This document shows, piece by piece, positions 1 through 8,695 of a DNA stretch of 64,000 nucleotides (position 1 is the first letter of the stretch; each line of letters starts with the position of its first letter). A model generated the notes under the pieces. The model made no database searches and was not told where the DNA came from. It saw nothing but the letters and a program-made list of their open reading frames with translations. The position numbers were made by a program, and so were the translations under genes. This DNA comes from Subdoligranulum variabile. GTDB lineage: Bacteria > Bacillota > Clostridia > Oscillospirales > Ruminococcaceae. Where the stretch lies: the NCBI RefSeq assembly GCF_025152575.1, contig NZ_CP102293.1, positions 1,426,001 to 1,490,000 of the forward strand, read 5' to 3'.

Positions 1-918
1 ACCACCGCCTCCGACCAGAACGGCGTGCAGCGCGGCTCCACCTGGCAGTGCTGCCCGGGCCTGCTGGTCTACCGCCGGGACATCGCCAAGGATGTCTTCG
101 GCACCGATGACCCCGCCGCCGTGGGCGAAAAGGTCAAGGACTGGGATACCCTGAAGGCCACCGCCGCCGAACTGAAGGCCAAGGGCTACTACACCTTCGC
201 CTCCTACGCCGACACCTTCCGCCTGTACGGCAACAGCATCTCGGAGCCGTGGGTGACCGCCGGTGAAACCACCGTCAAGGTGGACCCCCAGATCATGAAC
301 TGGATCAAGGATTCCAAGGAATGGCTGGATGCCGGCTACTTCGACAAGACCGTCAAGGGCCAGTGGAACGATGACTGGAACAAGTCCATGAGTTCCTCCT
401 CCAAGGTCTTTGCCTTCCTGCTGCCTGCCTGGGGCATCGACTTCACCCTGACCCCCAACTGGGACGGCGAGACCGGCGCCTGGGGCGTCACCAATCCCCC
501 GCAGGAATACAACTGGGGTGGTTCCTACATCCATGCCGCTACCGGCACCGACAACCCCCAGCACGTGAAGGACATCATCCTGGCCCTCACCTCCAACAAG
601 GACAACCTGATCAAGATCTCCCGCGATTATCAGGACTTCACCAATACCGTCAGCGGCATGCAGGAAGCTGCCACCGACGCCTCCTTCGCCTCTGAGTTCC
701 TGGGCGGCCAGAACGCCTACGAGTACTTTGCCCCTGTTGCCGAGAACATCAAGATCGCGCCGCTGTCCTCCTATGACCAGGGCTGCGTGGAGCTGATTCA
801 GAATGCCTTCAGCGACTACTTCCAGGGCAACGTGGATTACGACCGCGCCAAGGCCAACTTTGAGACGGCCATCAAAGAGCGCTACCCCGACATCACCGAG
901 ATCCAGTGGGCAGAGTGA
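1..918 (+). CDS. Sugar ABC transporter substrate-binding protein (5' end missing)
   Basis: The reading frame is open from the first base of the window, so the N-terminus, signal peptide and lipobox lie outside; about 305 C-terminal residues are present. The sequence is rich in Trp, Tyr, Asp and Asn, with runs such as WNDDWNKSM and YNWGGSYIHAATG, as in family 1 extracellular solute-binding proteins that bind oligosaccharides outside the membrane. Two MalF/MalG-type permeases follow, which fixes the role as the binding component of a CUT1 importer. No ATPase gene follows, so the transporter probably uses a shared MsiK-like ATPase encoded elsewhere. The substrate is not readable; the GH3 glycosidase downstream suggests a beta-linked oligosaccharide. 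Confidence 0.9.
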   Translation, partial: TTASDQNGVQRGSTWQCCPGLLVYRRDIAKDVFGTDDPAAVGEKVKDWDTLKATAAELKAKGYYTFASYADTFRLYGNSISEPWVTAGETTVKVDPQIMNWIKDSKEWLDAGYFDKTVKGQWNDDWNKSMSSSSKVFAFLLPAWGIDFTLTPNWDGETGAWGVTNPPQEYNWGGSYIHAATGTDNPQHVKDIILALTSNKDNLIKISRDYQDFTNTVSGMQEAATDASFASEFLGGQNAYEYFAPVAENIKIAPLSSYDQGCVELIQNAFSDYFQGNVDYDRAKANFETAIKERYPDITEIQWAE

Positions 919-949
919 TCTGCCCCAGGCACACTACGGAATGAAAACC

Positions 950-979
950 GGCTGCCGCACCCCGGTGCGGCAGCCTTTT
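950..979 (+). terminator. Intra-operon hairpin after the binding-protein gene
   Basis: An 11-bp perfect stem (GGCTGCCGCAC at 950-960 with GTGCGGCAGCC at 965-975) is followed by TTTT. It lies between the binding protein and the first permease. Such hairpins commonly raise expression of the binding protein relative to the permeases by stabilising the upstream mRNA or partly terminating transcription. Confidence 0.6.
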
Positions 980-999
980 CCGGAAAGGAACGGTGACTT

Positions 1000-1947
1000 A
1001 TGAACAAGAAAAAACAAAACCATCTCAGTTACGCCAAATGGGGCTACATCTTCATCCTTCCGTTCTTTTTGGCCTTCTTCATCTTCTCGCTGATCCCGCT
1101 GGTGGACACCGTGCGGTACAGCTTCTATGAATACTACCGCTCCGGCATCAAGGAGATCGGCCCCACCTTCATCGGCCTGGAAAACTATGCCGAGCTGCTC
1201 AAATCCGACATGGTCGGCTACGCCGGCAACACCCTGATCCTCTGGCTCATCGGCTTTGTGCCCCAGATCGTCATCGCGCTGCTGCTGGCCAACTGGTTCA
1301 CCGATGTGCGGCTGAAGATCCGCGGCAAACAGTTCTTCAAGATCATCATCTATCTGCCCAACCTGATCATGGCCTCTGCCTTCGCCATGCTCTTCTTCGC
1401 CCTCTTCTCCACCAACGGCCCCATCAACTCCATTCTCATGTCCATCGGGCTGACCGATACCCCCATCGACTTCATGGGCACCACCTTCGGCACCCGGTCC
1501 CTCATCGGCCTGATGAACTTCCTGATGTGGTTCGGCAACACCACCATCATGCTGATGGCCGCCATCATGGGCATCAGCCCCGACATCTTCGAGGCCGCCG
1601 AACTGGACGGCTGCGGCAGCTTCCGGCGGTTCTTCTCCATCACCCTGCCGCTGATCCGCCCCATTCTGGCTTACACCCTCATCACCTCCATCATCGGCGG
1701 TCTGCAGATGTTCGATGTGCCCCAGATCCTCACCAACGGCCAGGGCAACCCCGACCGTACCTCCATGACGCTGATCATGTTCCTGAACAGCCACCTGAAG
1801 AGCCGCAACTACGGCATGGCTGGTGCCCTGTCGGTCTACCTCTTCATTGTCAGCGGCATCCTCTGCTTCTTTGTCTACCGGATGACCAACGGCAGTGATA
1901 GCACCGCCAAACACCGGAAGCACGCCAAAGGAGGAGCCAAAGCATGA
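1000..1947 (+). CDS. Sugar ABC transporter permease, MalF type
   Basis: Inner-membrane permease of 315 aa with about six hydrophobic segments; the first is at residues 15-40. The ABC-interacting EAA loop is visible near residue 198 (EAAELDGCGSFRRF, followed by LPLIRP), placing it in the binding-protein-dependent transport family. The start is the ATG at 1000, preceded by AAAGGAA. It overlaps the next permease by 4 bp, so the two are translationally coupled and should form a heterodimeric channel with the binding protein encoded upstream. Confidence 0.93.
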   Translation: MNKKKQNHLSYAKWGYIFILPFFLAFFIFSLIPLVDTVRYSFYEYYRSGIKEIGPTFIGLENYAELLKSDMVGYAGNTLILWLIGFVPQIVIALLLANWFTDVRLKIRGKQFFKIIIYLPNLIMASAFAMLFFALFSTNGPINSILMSIGLTDTPIDFMGTTFGTRSLIGLMNFLMWFGNTTIMLMAAIMGISPDIFEAAELDGCGSFRRFFSITLPLIRPILAYTLITSIIGGLQMFDVPQILTNGQGNPDRTSMTLIMFLNSHLKSRNYGMAGALSVYLFIVSGILCFFVYRMTNGSDSTAKHRKHAKGGAKA

Positions 1948-2789
1948 AACATATCAAAAACAAACGGGCAGAAACCATCCTGGCCTATCTGGTCCTCATC
2001 GTCCTGTCCTTCCTGTGCCTGTTCTTCTTCTACATCCTGCTGGTGAACGCCACCCGCTCCCACGCAGACCTGCAGAAGGGCTTCAGCTGGCTGCCCGGCA
2101 ACTACTTCCTGGAAAATCTGAAAAACGTGGCCAATGACGGCAGCTTCCCCATGTTCAAGGGCATCTTCAACAGCCTCGTTGTCTCCACCTGCTCGGCGGC
2201 GCTGTGCACCTACTTCTCGGCCCTGACCGCCTACGGCCTCTACGCCTACCAGTTCAAGCTCAAAAAGGTGGCTTTCACCTTCATCATGGCCATTCTGGTC
2301 ATGCCCACCCAGGTCACCGCCATGGGCTTCCTGCGGTTGATGACCAACATCGGCCTGTATGACTCCCTGATGCCCCTGATCATCCCTTCCATCGCGTCCC
2401 CGGCGGTGTTCTACTTCATGTACAGCTACCTGGAGTCCTCTCTGCCGCTGTCCCTGGTGGAGGCCGCCCGCATCGACGGTTCCGGTGAGTTCATGACCTT
2501 CAACCGCATCGTGCTGCCCATCATGAAGCCCGCCGTGGCGGTGCAGGCCATCTTCACCTTCGTGGGTTCCTGGAACAACTACTTCGTTCCCGCCCTCATC
2601 ATCCAGTCCAAGGACAAGATGACCGTTCCCATCCTCATCGCCACCCTGCGCGGCGCCGACTATATGAACTTCGACATGGGCAAGATCTACATGATGATCA
2701 CCGTGGCCATCGTGCCCATCATCATCGTCTACCTGCTGCTGTCCAAGTACATCATTGCCGGCATCACCCTGGGCGGTGTCAAGGAATAA
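1944..2789 (+). CDS. Sugar ABC transporter permease, MalG type
   Basis: Second permease of the importer, 281 aa, with a long N-terminal membrane segment (residues 10-35) and an EAA loop near residue 172 (EAARIDGSGEFMTF, then LPIMKP). It starts within the end of the MalF-type gene (ATGA overlap), preceded by AAAGGAGG. The protein ends GGVKE, a usual ending for CarB/MalG-like permeases. No ATPase gene follows. Confidence 0.93.
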   Translation: MKHIKNKRAETILAYLVLIVLSFLCLFFFYILLVNATRSHADLQKGFSWLPGNYFLENLKNVANDGSFPMFKGIFNSLVVSTCSAALCTYFSALTAYGLYAYQFKLKKVAFTFIMAILVMPTQVTAMGFLRLMTNIGLYDSLMPLIIPSIASPAVFYFMYSYLESSLPLSLVEAARIDGSGEFMTFNRIVLPIMKPAVAVQAIFTFVGSWNNYFVPALIIQSKDKMTVPILIATLRGADYMNFDMGKIYMMITVAIVPIIIVYLLLSKYIIAGITLGGVKE

Positions 2790-2824
2790 ACTGCTTTCCC
2801 CTTTTTTCTCCTGTAGTGCGGAAG

Positions 2825-2856
2825 ACCGTCATAGTACCCTGCTATGGCGGTTTTTC
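2825..2856 (+). terminator. Terminator between permease and GH3 gene
   Basis: A 10-bp stem (ACCGTCATAG at 2825-2834 with CTATGGCGGT at 2842-2851, one G-U pair) is followed by a T run to 2855. It ends the transporter transcript or attenuates read-through into the glycosidase, which starts 38 bp further on. Confidence 0.6.
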
Positions 2857-2893
2857 CGCGTCCTATCCATCATTTCGAGAGGAATTGTACACC

Positions 2894-5338
2894 ATGCGAT
2901 CTGCACATACCTACAGCGGCAGCCTCCAGGCTGCCCCTTCCCCCCGGGAAAAAGCCCACGCCGCCCTGGCCCGCAAAGCGGCAGCTGCCGGCATCGTTTT
3001 GCTGCGCAACGACAATGTGCTACCCCTAGACCCCGACACATCGGTAGCCTTGCTGGGTACCGGTGCCGGGCGCACCGTCAAAGGCGGTATCGGTTCGGGA
3101 GATGTGAATAACCGGGCCAACGTTTCCATTTATGAAGGGCTCCGGACCGCCGGGGTCCACCTGACCAGCGAAGATTGGATCAACTACTACGAAGCCCTCT
3201 ATCACGGGGCACGCCTGGCCTGGAAGGACAAGATCCTGGACGATGCCACCAAGGTGGAAAATCCCTTTGACGCCTATGCGGCCAACCCCTTTGTACTGCC
3301 CCAAGGCCGTCCGGTGGCCATGTCGGATCTGGTGGGAGCCTCCGTGGCAATCTATGTGATCAGCCGTATTTCCGGCGAGGGCAAGGACCGCACCCCCACG
3401 GCGGGGGACTACCTGCTCAGCGACCGGGAAACCGCCGACCTGCGCACCTTGAACGAAGCGGGCCTGCCCCTGGTACTGGTCCTCAACGCCGGGGGACCGG
3501 TGGAGCTCACCGACCTGCTGGCGGAATACCGCCATCCCCTGGCCGTCTTGCAGATCTCCCAGCCGGGGCAGCAGGGCGGCGAGGCCGTGACCGATATCCT
3601 GCTGGGCAAGGCCGTGCCGGAGGGCAAGCTCACCGCCACCTGGGCCAAGCGCTACGCCGACTACCCCTGCGCCGATACCTTCGGGGCCTGCAACGGCGAC
3701 CTGGAAAAGGAAGACTACGCCGAAGGGCTCTATGTGGGCTACCGCTGGTTTGACAGCTTCGGCATCGAACCCCTCTTCGGCTTCGGCCACGGGCTTTCCT
3801 ACACCACCTTCGCCACCGTCTTTACCGCCCTGCGCGCCGGGGACCACGGGGTGGAGGTGGACCTGACGGTGACCAACACCGGGGACCGGTTCACCGGCCG
3901 GGAGGTGGCCCAGCTCTACGCCGCCTGCCCCCAGACCGGCACCGCCCGGGAATACCGCCGGCTGGCCGGCTTTGCCAAGACCCGTCCCCTGGCCCCCGGG
4001 GAGAGCCAGACCGTGACGGTGGCCGTACCCGCCAAACAGCTGGCGGAGTTCCTGCCCGGGCGCGGCGCCTGGGTGATCCCCGCCGGGGTCTACACCCTCT
4101 TTGCGGGGGGCAGCCTGGCAGAGGCCGCTCCCTGCGCCCACCTGACCGTGGACGCCGAGGTGGTGCTGGAGACCACCCATCCCATCTGCCCGCTGCATCA
4201 TCCCTTCGGGGAGGCGGGCCCCGCCGCCCCGGCCATGGAAAAAGCCGCAGCCGCCGCGGCCCTGGACCTGCCCGCTTTTGTCTTTGCGCCGCTGTCTGAC
4301 GAGGTGCCGGTACCGGCTCCCGTGCCGATGGCCGACGGCCCGGTGGATGAGCTGGTACCCATGCTGTACGGCAACATTACCCAGGGCGCCAGCACGCTGG
4401 GGTCTGCGGGCATCCGGGTGCCCGGTTCCGCCGGGGAAACCTCTGAAGCGCTGGAAGCCAGCCGTGGGGTGCCTTCTCTCATCATGGCGGACGGCCCTGC
4501 CGGGCTGCGGCTGCGGCAGAGCTACCAGGTAGACCCCGCCGACGGTTCGGTCATTCCCACCGGGGTGCTGGGGTCGCTGGAAAACGGATTCCTGGACGAG
4601 CCCCGGCATCTGGAGGGGGCCGATACCTACTACCAGTTCTGCACGGCCTTCCCGGTGGGCACCGCCCTGGCCCAGAGCTGGGACCCCGCCCTGCTGGAGG
4701 AGTTCGGCCGGGCCATCGCCGCCGAGATGGCGGAGTTCCACATCGACCTCTGGCTGGCCCCCGGCATGAACATCCAGCGCCACCCCCTCTGCGGCCGCAA
4801 CTTTGAGTACTATGCCGAGGACCCCCTGCTCTCCGGCCTGATGGCCGCCGCCGTCACCCGGGGCGTCCAGACGGACGGCACCCGGGGGGTCACCATCAAA
4901 CACTTTGCCTGCAACAACCAGGAGGACCACCGCATGGGGGTGGATGCCCGGGTGTCCGAACAGGCCCTGCGGGAAATCTACCTGCGCGGCTTTGAGATCG
5001 CCGTCAAGACGGCGGCCCCTGCGGCCCTGATGACCTCCTACAACCGGATCAACGGCGTGCAGGCCGCCAACAACCGGGACCTCTGCACCGTGGTGGCCCG
5101 GGGCGAGTGGGGCTTTGACGGCCTCATCATGTCGGACTGGAACACCACCGTCCCCGCCGACGGCAGCGAGCCCTGGCGCTGTGCCGCCGCCGGCAACGAC
5201 GTCATCATGCCGGGCAATCCCCACGATGACGCCGACATCCGCGCCGCCCTGGCGGACGGCCGCCTGGCCGAAACCGATGTACGCGCCTGCGCGGGCCGCC
5301 TGATGGCCATGGCCCGCCGCCTGACCGCGAACCGGTAA
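2894..5338 (+). CDS. GH3 family glycosidase with inverted domain order
   Basis: The protein is 814 aa. The usual GH3 order (barrel, then alpha/beta sandwich, then fibronectin III-like) is permuted. The sandwich domain is at about residues 20-320 and the FnIII-like domain at about 320-440 (GHGLSYTTF, then a VTNTGDRFTGREVAQLY stretch). The TIM-barrel catalytic domain comes last, from about 490. The catalytic aspartate is D748 in the MSDWN motif, and the barrel carries the KHFACNNQE signature. This order is known from ruminococcal and Butyrivibrio beta-glucosidases. No signal peptide is seen, so it should act on imported oligosaccharides in the cytoplasm. The chosen ATG follows GAGAGGA; an in-frame upstream GTG would add 26 unrelated residues. 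Beta-glucosidase or beta-xylosidase activity is likely; the exact substrate is unknown. Confidence 0.9.
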   Translation: MRSAHTYSGSLQAAPSPREKAHAALARKAAAAGIVLLRNDNVLPLDPDTSVALLGTGAGRTVKGGIGSGDVNNRANVSIYEGLRTAGVHLTSEDWINYYEALYHGARLAWKDKILDDATKVENPFDAYAANPFVLPQGRPVAMSDLVGASVAIYVISRISGEGKDRTPTAGDYLLSDRETADLRTLNEAGLPLVLVLNAGGPVELTDLLAEYRHPLAVLQISQPGQQGGEAVTDILLGKAVPEGKLTATWAKRYADYPCADTFGACNGDLEKEDYAEGLYVGYRWFDSFGIEPLFGFGHGLSYTTFATVFTALRAGDHGVEVDLTVTNTGDRFTGREVAQLYAACPQTGTAREYRRLAGFAKTRPLAPGESQTVTVAVPAKQLAEFLPGRGAWVIPAGVYTLFAGGSLAEAAPCAHLTVDAEVVLETTHPICPLHHPFGEAGPAAPAMEKAAAAAALDLPAFVFAPLSDEVPVPAPVPMADGPVDELVPMLYGNITQGASTLGSAGIRVPGSAGETSEALEASRGVPSLIMADGPAGLRLRQSYQVDPADGSVIPTGVLGSLENGFLDEPRHLEGADTYYQFCTAFPVGTALAQSWDPALLEEFGRAIAAEMAEFHIDLWLAPGMNIQRHPLCGRNFEYYAEDPLLSGLMAAAVTRGVQTDGTRGVTIKHFACNNQEDHRMGVDARVSEQALREIYLRGFEIAVKTAAPAALMTSYNRINGVQAANNRDLCTVVARGEWGFDGLIMSDWNTTVPADGSEPWRCAAAGNDVIMPGNPHDDADIRAALADGRLAETDVRACAGRLMAMARRLTANR

Positions 5339-5421
5339 CTTCTGCTTTCCCGGGAAAAGGGACCCGGCCGGTGATCTTGGGGAGAAGACCGCCGGCCCCC
5401 GGCACCCCTTTCCCTGGAACG

Positions 5422-5466
5422 ACCGCAGGCTCTTCACTGTCTGGTGAAGAGCCTGCGGTTATTTTT
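5422..5466 (+). terminator. Terminator downstream of GH3 gene
   Basis: A 16-bp perfect stem (5422-5437 with 5444-5459) and a 6-nt loop are followed by a T-rich tail. This is a strong intrinsic terminator ending the sugar-utilisation cluster. Confidence 0.9.
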
Positions 5467-6216
5467 GTGCCGGGGATGAACGGTCCCTGCGCGGTCTGGT
5501 TGCCTTTGGATTGCATGACAAAACGGGGTTCCGTCAGTCAAGCGGGCCGGGAAACAGACGAACCGTTATTCTGCCCACCTTGGCAACTTCCGTCCGGTAG
5601 AGATCCATCATCCACCGGATTTTCCTTTTGCAAAGACTTCCTATTGTATTACAGGCAGGAAACTGTTGCCGGAATTCTAAAAAAGAACCGTACGGGGCAG
5701 GAGCTGCGCATCAAAAACACATTTCAAAAATGCGGATGCCTTTTTGCTTTTTTTCGTAAAAACGTATAAATCAAACTGTTACATAGCTCAGTTGTTCTTG
5801 GGTTAGTCAACTATAGTCCAGTTGGACGTAGTAGTCTGGTCGGAGAACTGTGACGGACAGCCAAATACCATGATACAGCGCCGGAAATTGTGTAGTGTGC
5901 ACAACTTCCGGCGCTGTTTGTGGTGGTTATAAAAGAATGTTGGGACGTACAAACGGCACACGGGACCGGCTGGGAAGAAGGAGTGGTCAGATGGTGGTCA
6001 GAGCCAGTATAAAACGAAGCAAGCGCAAGGGCACCGCCTGGCGGTGGAGGGCAGCGAGCTAACTGCTGCCTCCCACCCGTTGACCGCCAACCGTGGATGC
6101 AAAATAGAGCGGCTGGGAAACAACACCGCTGCATATCCGGAAGGTGCTATTTCCGATTTAGGCAGCGTGTTGTGGGGCGATACTTCCCGGGAGTGTGCAG
6201 AAATCATGGAGAAGCT
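5467..6216. other. Non-coding stretch with one large inverted repeat
   Basis: No frame here looks like a protein gene: short open frames on both strands have no ribosome-binding site and no recognisable motif. One long inverted repeat is present at 5875-5917 (18-bp arms starting ACAGCGCCGG, one G-U pair) without a convincing T tail. A doubled TGGTCA motif lies at 5985-6000. The stretch separates the metabolic cluster from accessory DNA and may be an old insertion boundary, but nothing proves that. Confidence 0.4.
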
Positions 6217-6906
6217 TCATCGGCAATCTGATGCCGGCGACGCTCCTTTCAACAGTACAAACGTATTTTTGTCATAATCGAGAATTCCGTCCTGCTTCAT
6301 GGCCGCCAGTTCTCTGGTCAGCGCGCTTCGATTGGCACAAAGATAGTCCGCGAGTTCCACTCTTCCCAGCGGGACAGTGATGCGCTGGCTCTGTTGTGTC
6401 TCTGCCTGCAATCGAAGATAGGTCAGAACTTTTTCCCGAAGCGTTTTTTGGGAGATGATTTCAATTTTACGCATGAGCTGTACGTTCTTGTCACCAATCA
6501 TCCGCACCATGTTCTCGATCAGCCGGTGATGAAACGTGCAGGTCATATTACAAGTGTGGATCACACGGTGAAAGGGCAGAAAAAGAATGGTAGATCGCGC
6601 GGCCGCCAGAAAACTGACCCGCGCATCCATGTGACTGCCGCAAGAGAAGGATTCTCCAAATAGTTCTCCTTCTTTCATGGAAAGAATCAGCGTTTCGCTG
6701 CCTTCCTCGTCCTCTTTGACCATATGGACCACGCCGGAAAGAATCAGCCCCACGTTACGCACGGCATGGCTTTCCAGCAGGATGAGTTCTCCTTTTTGAT
6801 AGGATTTTTCAAAGCTTTGAAGACAGTGGAGCATGGGAGAAAGTTCTTCTTCCTGGATACCTGCAAACAGCGACATTTTACTAAGTTCCTGCGAGGTGAC
6901 CGTCAT
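6217..6906 (-). CDS. Crp/Fnr family transcriptional regulator
   Basis: Protein of about 229 aa with an N-terminal cyclic-nucleotide-binding-type beta roll (about residues 10-120, including GELILLESHAVRNVGLILSG) and a C-terminal winged helix. The recognition helix reads LADYLCANRSALTRELAAMKQDG. Four cysteines are present but without the FNR spacing for an iron-sulfur cluster, so the effector is unknown. The chosen ATG at 6906 follows GGGGGAAGG; an upstream ATG at 6933 is possible. The gene is divergent from the HD-kinase-aminotransferase operon, and a palindrome in the shared promoter region suggests it controls itself and that operon. Confidence 0.9.
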   Translation of the reverse strand: MTVTSQELSKMSLFAGIQEEELSPMLHCLQSFEKSYQKGELILLESHAVRNVGLILSGVVHMVKEDEEGSETLILSMKEGELFGESFSCGSHMDARVSFLAAARSTILFLPFHRVIHTCNMTCTFHHRLIENMVRMIGDKNVQLMRKIEIISQKTLREKVLTYLRLQAETQQSQRITVPLGRVELADYLCANRSALTRELAAMKQDGILDYDKNTFVLLKGASPASDCR

Positions 6907-6931
6907 ACGCCTTCCCCCTTTCCCCATCGTC

Positions 6932-6968
6932 ACTATATCATTTTTGGTTCAATGTTGCAAGCGCAACA
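6932..6968 (-). promoter_or_regulatory. Crp/Fnr gene promoter with overlapping palindromic operator
   Basis: On the minus strand, a -35 TTGCAA (6955-6960) and a -10 TATAGT (6932-6937) are 17 bp apart. The -35 lies inside a perfect dyad TGTTGC-N4-GCAACA (6953-6968). Length and spacing match Crp/Fnr sites (6-bp arms, 4-bp centre). Binding there should block the regulator's own promoter. It also lies about 50 bp upstream of the likely start of the divergent operon (candidate -35 TTGTTT at 6979, -10 TAATAC near 7001), a position suited to activation. Confidence 0.6.
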
Positions 6969-7075
6969 TAAGCTTCCCTTGTTTTATCGTATGCTCTGAA
7001 TAATACATGTTTGTTTTGAGAAGGGCGGCTGCTGCGCCTTTTGTGTAAAACACACCAGAAGTCAGGAGGGAAACG

Positions 7076-7606
7076 ATGATGGAAGCAAAAATACTGGATT
7101 ATCTGGCATGGGAAATGCTGCGTTTTAATCGAATGGACCCCGCCCGGATGCAGCATCTTCTGAAAGTACATGATTTTACCAGGATGATCGGGCAGGGGGA
7201 ACAGCTGGACGAACACACGCAGTTTGTGGCAGAATGTGCCGCTCTGGTACACGACATCGGAATCCGTCCTGCGGAAGAAAAATACGGGGCCAGTGACGGA
7301 AAGCTGCAGGAACAGGAAGGTCCTTCTCATGCACGCGTACTGTTGGAGAAACTCGGTCTTGAAGGTGCAGATATTGACCGTATCTGCTATTTGGTTGGCC
7401 ACCACCACACCTATACCGGAATCGACGGGCTGGACTACCAAATTTTAGTGGAAGCGGATTTTCTAGTCAATTTTTATGAAGATTCACTCCCCCTTGAAGC
7501 AATACAAAGTGCCTATGCACGGATTTTCCGCACAAAAACCGGCAAAGAGCTTTGCCGACTTTCCTACCCTGTGAAGAAGGAGGAACCGAATGCCGGAACA
7601 GACTGA
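7076..7606 (+). CDS. HD-domain phosphohydrolase-like protein
   Basis: Small 176-aa protein of the HD superfamily. The metal-binding residues are readable in order: H in HLLKVHDF near residue 26, the HD pair in ALVHDIG near 60, and GHHHTY near 105. Members hydrolyse phosphomonoesters or nucleotides in the cytoplasm; the substrate here is unknown. AGGAGGG lies 6 bp before the ATG; a second ATG at 7079 would serve equally. The 3' end overlaps the following pyridoxal-kinase-like gene by 17 bp, showing co-translation with it. Confidence 0.82.
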   Translation: MMEAKILDYLAWEMLRFNRMDPARMQHLLKVHDFTRMIGQGEQLDEHTQFVAECAALVHDIGIRPAEEKYGASDGKLQEQEGPSHARVLLEKLGLEGADIDRICYLVGHHHTYTGIDGLDYQILVEADFLVNFYEDSLPLEAIQSAYARIFRTKTGKELCRLSYPVKKEEPNAGTD

Positions 7607-8438
7607 CAAAAGCACCAAACGGGTCTTGCTCATCAACGATTTGGCCGGTTACGGAAAAGTGGCTCTTTCGGCCATGATCCCGGTTTTTTCCCATCTGCGG
7701 TATGACACCTGCAATCTTCCTACTGCATTGGTTTCCAACACGCTGGACTATGGTCACTTTCGCATTCTGGACACCACCGACTATATGCAGGATACGCTGG
7801 CCGTATGGGCAAAGCTAGGGTTTCGCTTTGACGCCATCTGCACCGGCTTTCTGGTTTCGGAAGCACAGGCCAGCCTGCTCTATACCTATTGTAAAGCCCA
7901 GAAAGAAGCGGGCACACAGATTTTTGTGGACCCTATTCTGGGCGATGACGGAAAACTCTACAACGGGGTGGCTGGTGCCGCCGTATCGTACAGCCAGAAA
8001 CTTTGTTCCGTGGCAGATGTGATCGTTCCCAATATTACGGAGGCCTGTTTCTTGACAGGAGCCGCCCCCAAAGGCAGGTATACCGAAGAAGAAATCACGG
8101 AAATTCTACGTCAGCTGCACACGCTGGGGGCCAAGGCGGTGGTGATCACCAGCACCGATTTGGCGGGACAGATGGTCACCGTGGTACAGGATTCGCCGCA
8201 GACACCGTGGCAGGCGCTTGCCTATGAAGAAATTCCTGTGCGTTTTCCCGGCACGGGGGATCTGTTCATGGCAATGATGGTGGGGCAGTATCTGAAAACT
8301 GGAAATCTAACCGCCAGTGTACACCATGCTATGCAGGTGCTGGAACAGATGATCCGTGCCAATCTGCATAACAGCGATAAGTATAAAGGGATTCCAGTGG
8401 AACAATTCTTGGAGGTATTCTGCGATGAAAAAGCCTAA
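7590..8438 (+). CDS. Pyridoxal/pyridoxamine kinase-like protein (PfkB/ribokinase superfamily)
   Basis: 282-aa protein resembling PdxY/PdxK, which phosphorylate B6 vitamers to give PLP. Visible features are the N-terminal LLINDLAGYGKVAL, the substrate-loop region VDPILGDDGKLY (about residue 108), VPNITEACFLTG, and the anion-hole motif FPGTGDLFMAM near residue 218 with the catalytic Asp. Its place in one operon with a PLP-dependent aminotransferase supports a role in cofactor supply. It overlaps the HD gene upstream by 17 bp and the TIGR04076 gene downstream by 14 bp. Confidence 0.85.
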   Translation: MPEQTDKSTKRVLLINDLAGYGKVALSAMIPVFSHLRYDTCNLPTALVSNTLDYGHFRILDTTDYMQDTLAVWAKLGFRFDAICTGFLVSEAQASLLYTYCKAQKEAGTQIFVDPILGDDGKLYNGVAGAAVSYSQKLCSVADVIVPNITEACFLTGAAPKGRYTEEEITEILRQLHTLGAKAVVITSTDLAGQMVTVVQDSPQTPWQALAYEEIPVRFPGTGDLFMAMMVGQYLKTGNLTASVHHAMQVLEQMIRANLHNSDKYKGIPVEQFLEVFCDEKA

Positions 8439-8694
8439 AATCACCATCACATTGGTGGACCAAAAAGGAACTCAGGGCTGTCACCGGGGTCATCGTATCG
8501 GAGATTCCTTTGATTTTGATACCCAGCGAGGAGAGCTTTGCCCTATGGCTATGCATGTAGCATTTCCCTACGTGGACATCCTGCGGTATGGCGGCAAGCT
8601 TCCCAGCCAGCCCGATGGTTCCATCCGCTTCTGCTGCCCGGATGTAGATGTGATCAATGTGTTCAAAATCCAGGTCGAGGAGGGTACGGAGTAA
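8425..8694 (+). CDS. TIGR04076 family small protein
   Basis: 89-aa protein with the pattern of the TIGR04076 family: C-H-x-G-H-x-x-G-D near residue 13 to 21 (CHRGHRIGDSF), ELCPMAMHVAFPYVDILRYGGKLP in the middle and FCCPDVDV near the end. The conserved cysteines could hold a metal, but the family has no established function. The start chosen is the ATG at 8425 inside the end of the kinase gene, preceded by TTGGAGG. The aminotransferase ATG follows one base after its stop, so the four genes are one transcript. Confidence 0.8.
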   Translation: MKKPKITITLVDQKGTQGCHRGHRIGDSFDFDTQRGELCPMAMHVAFPYVDILRYGGKLPSQPDGSIRFCCPDVDVINVFKIQVEEGTE

Positions 8695-8695
8695 T

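Noticed and set aside
3026..5437. 803-aa open frame antisense to the GH3 gene
   Set aside because: Gly/His/Val-rich shadow typical of GC-rich coding DNA, no ribosome-binding site and no family features; the plus strand is a clear GH3 gene.
5778..6000. tRNA-like TAGCTCAGTTG and doubled TGGTCA as the left end of an island reaching to 35590
   Set aside because: Only a short D-arm-like string and a 6-bp motif match the right end; no common core sequence could be found, so a single island is not supported.
5940..6280. Small frames on both strands near 6000
   Set aside because: No start context, no recognisable motif, and they overlap the end of the Crp/Fnr gene.
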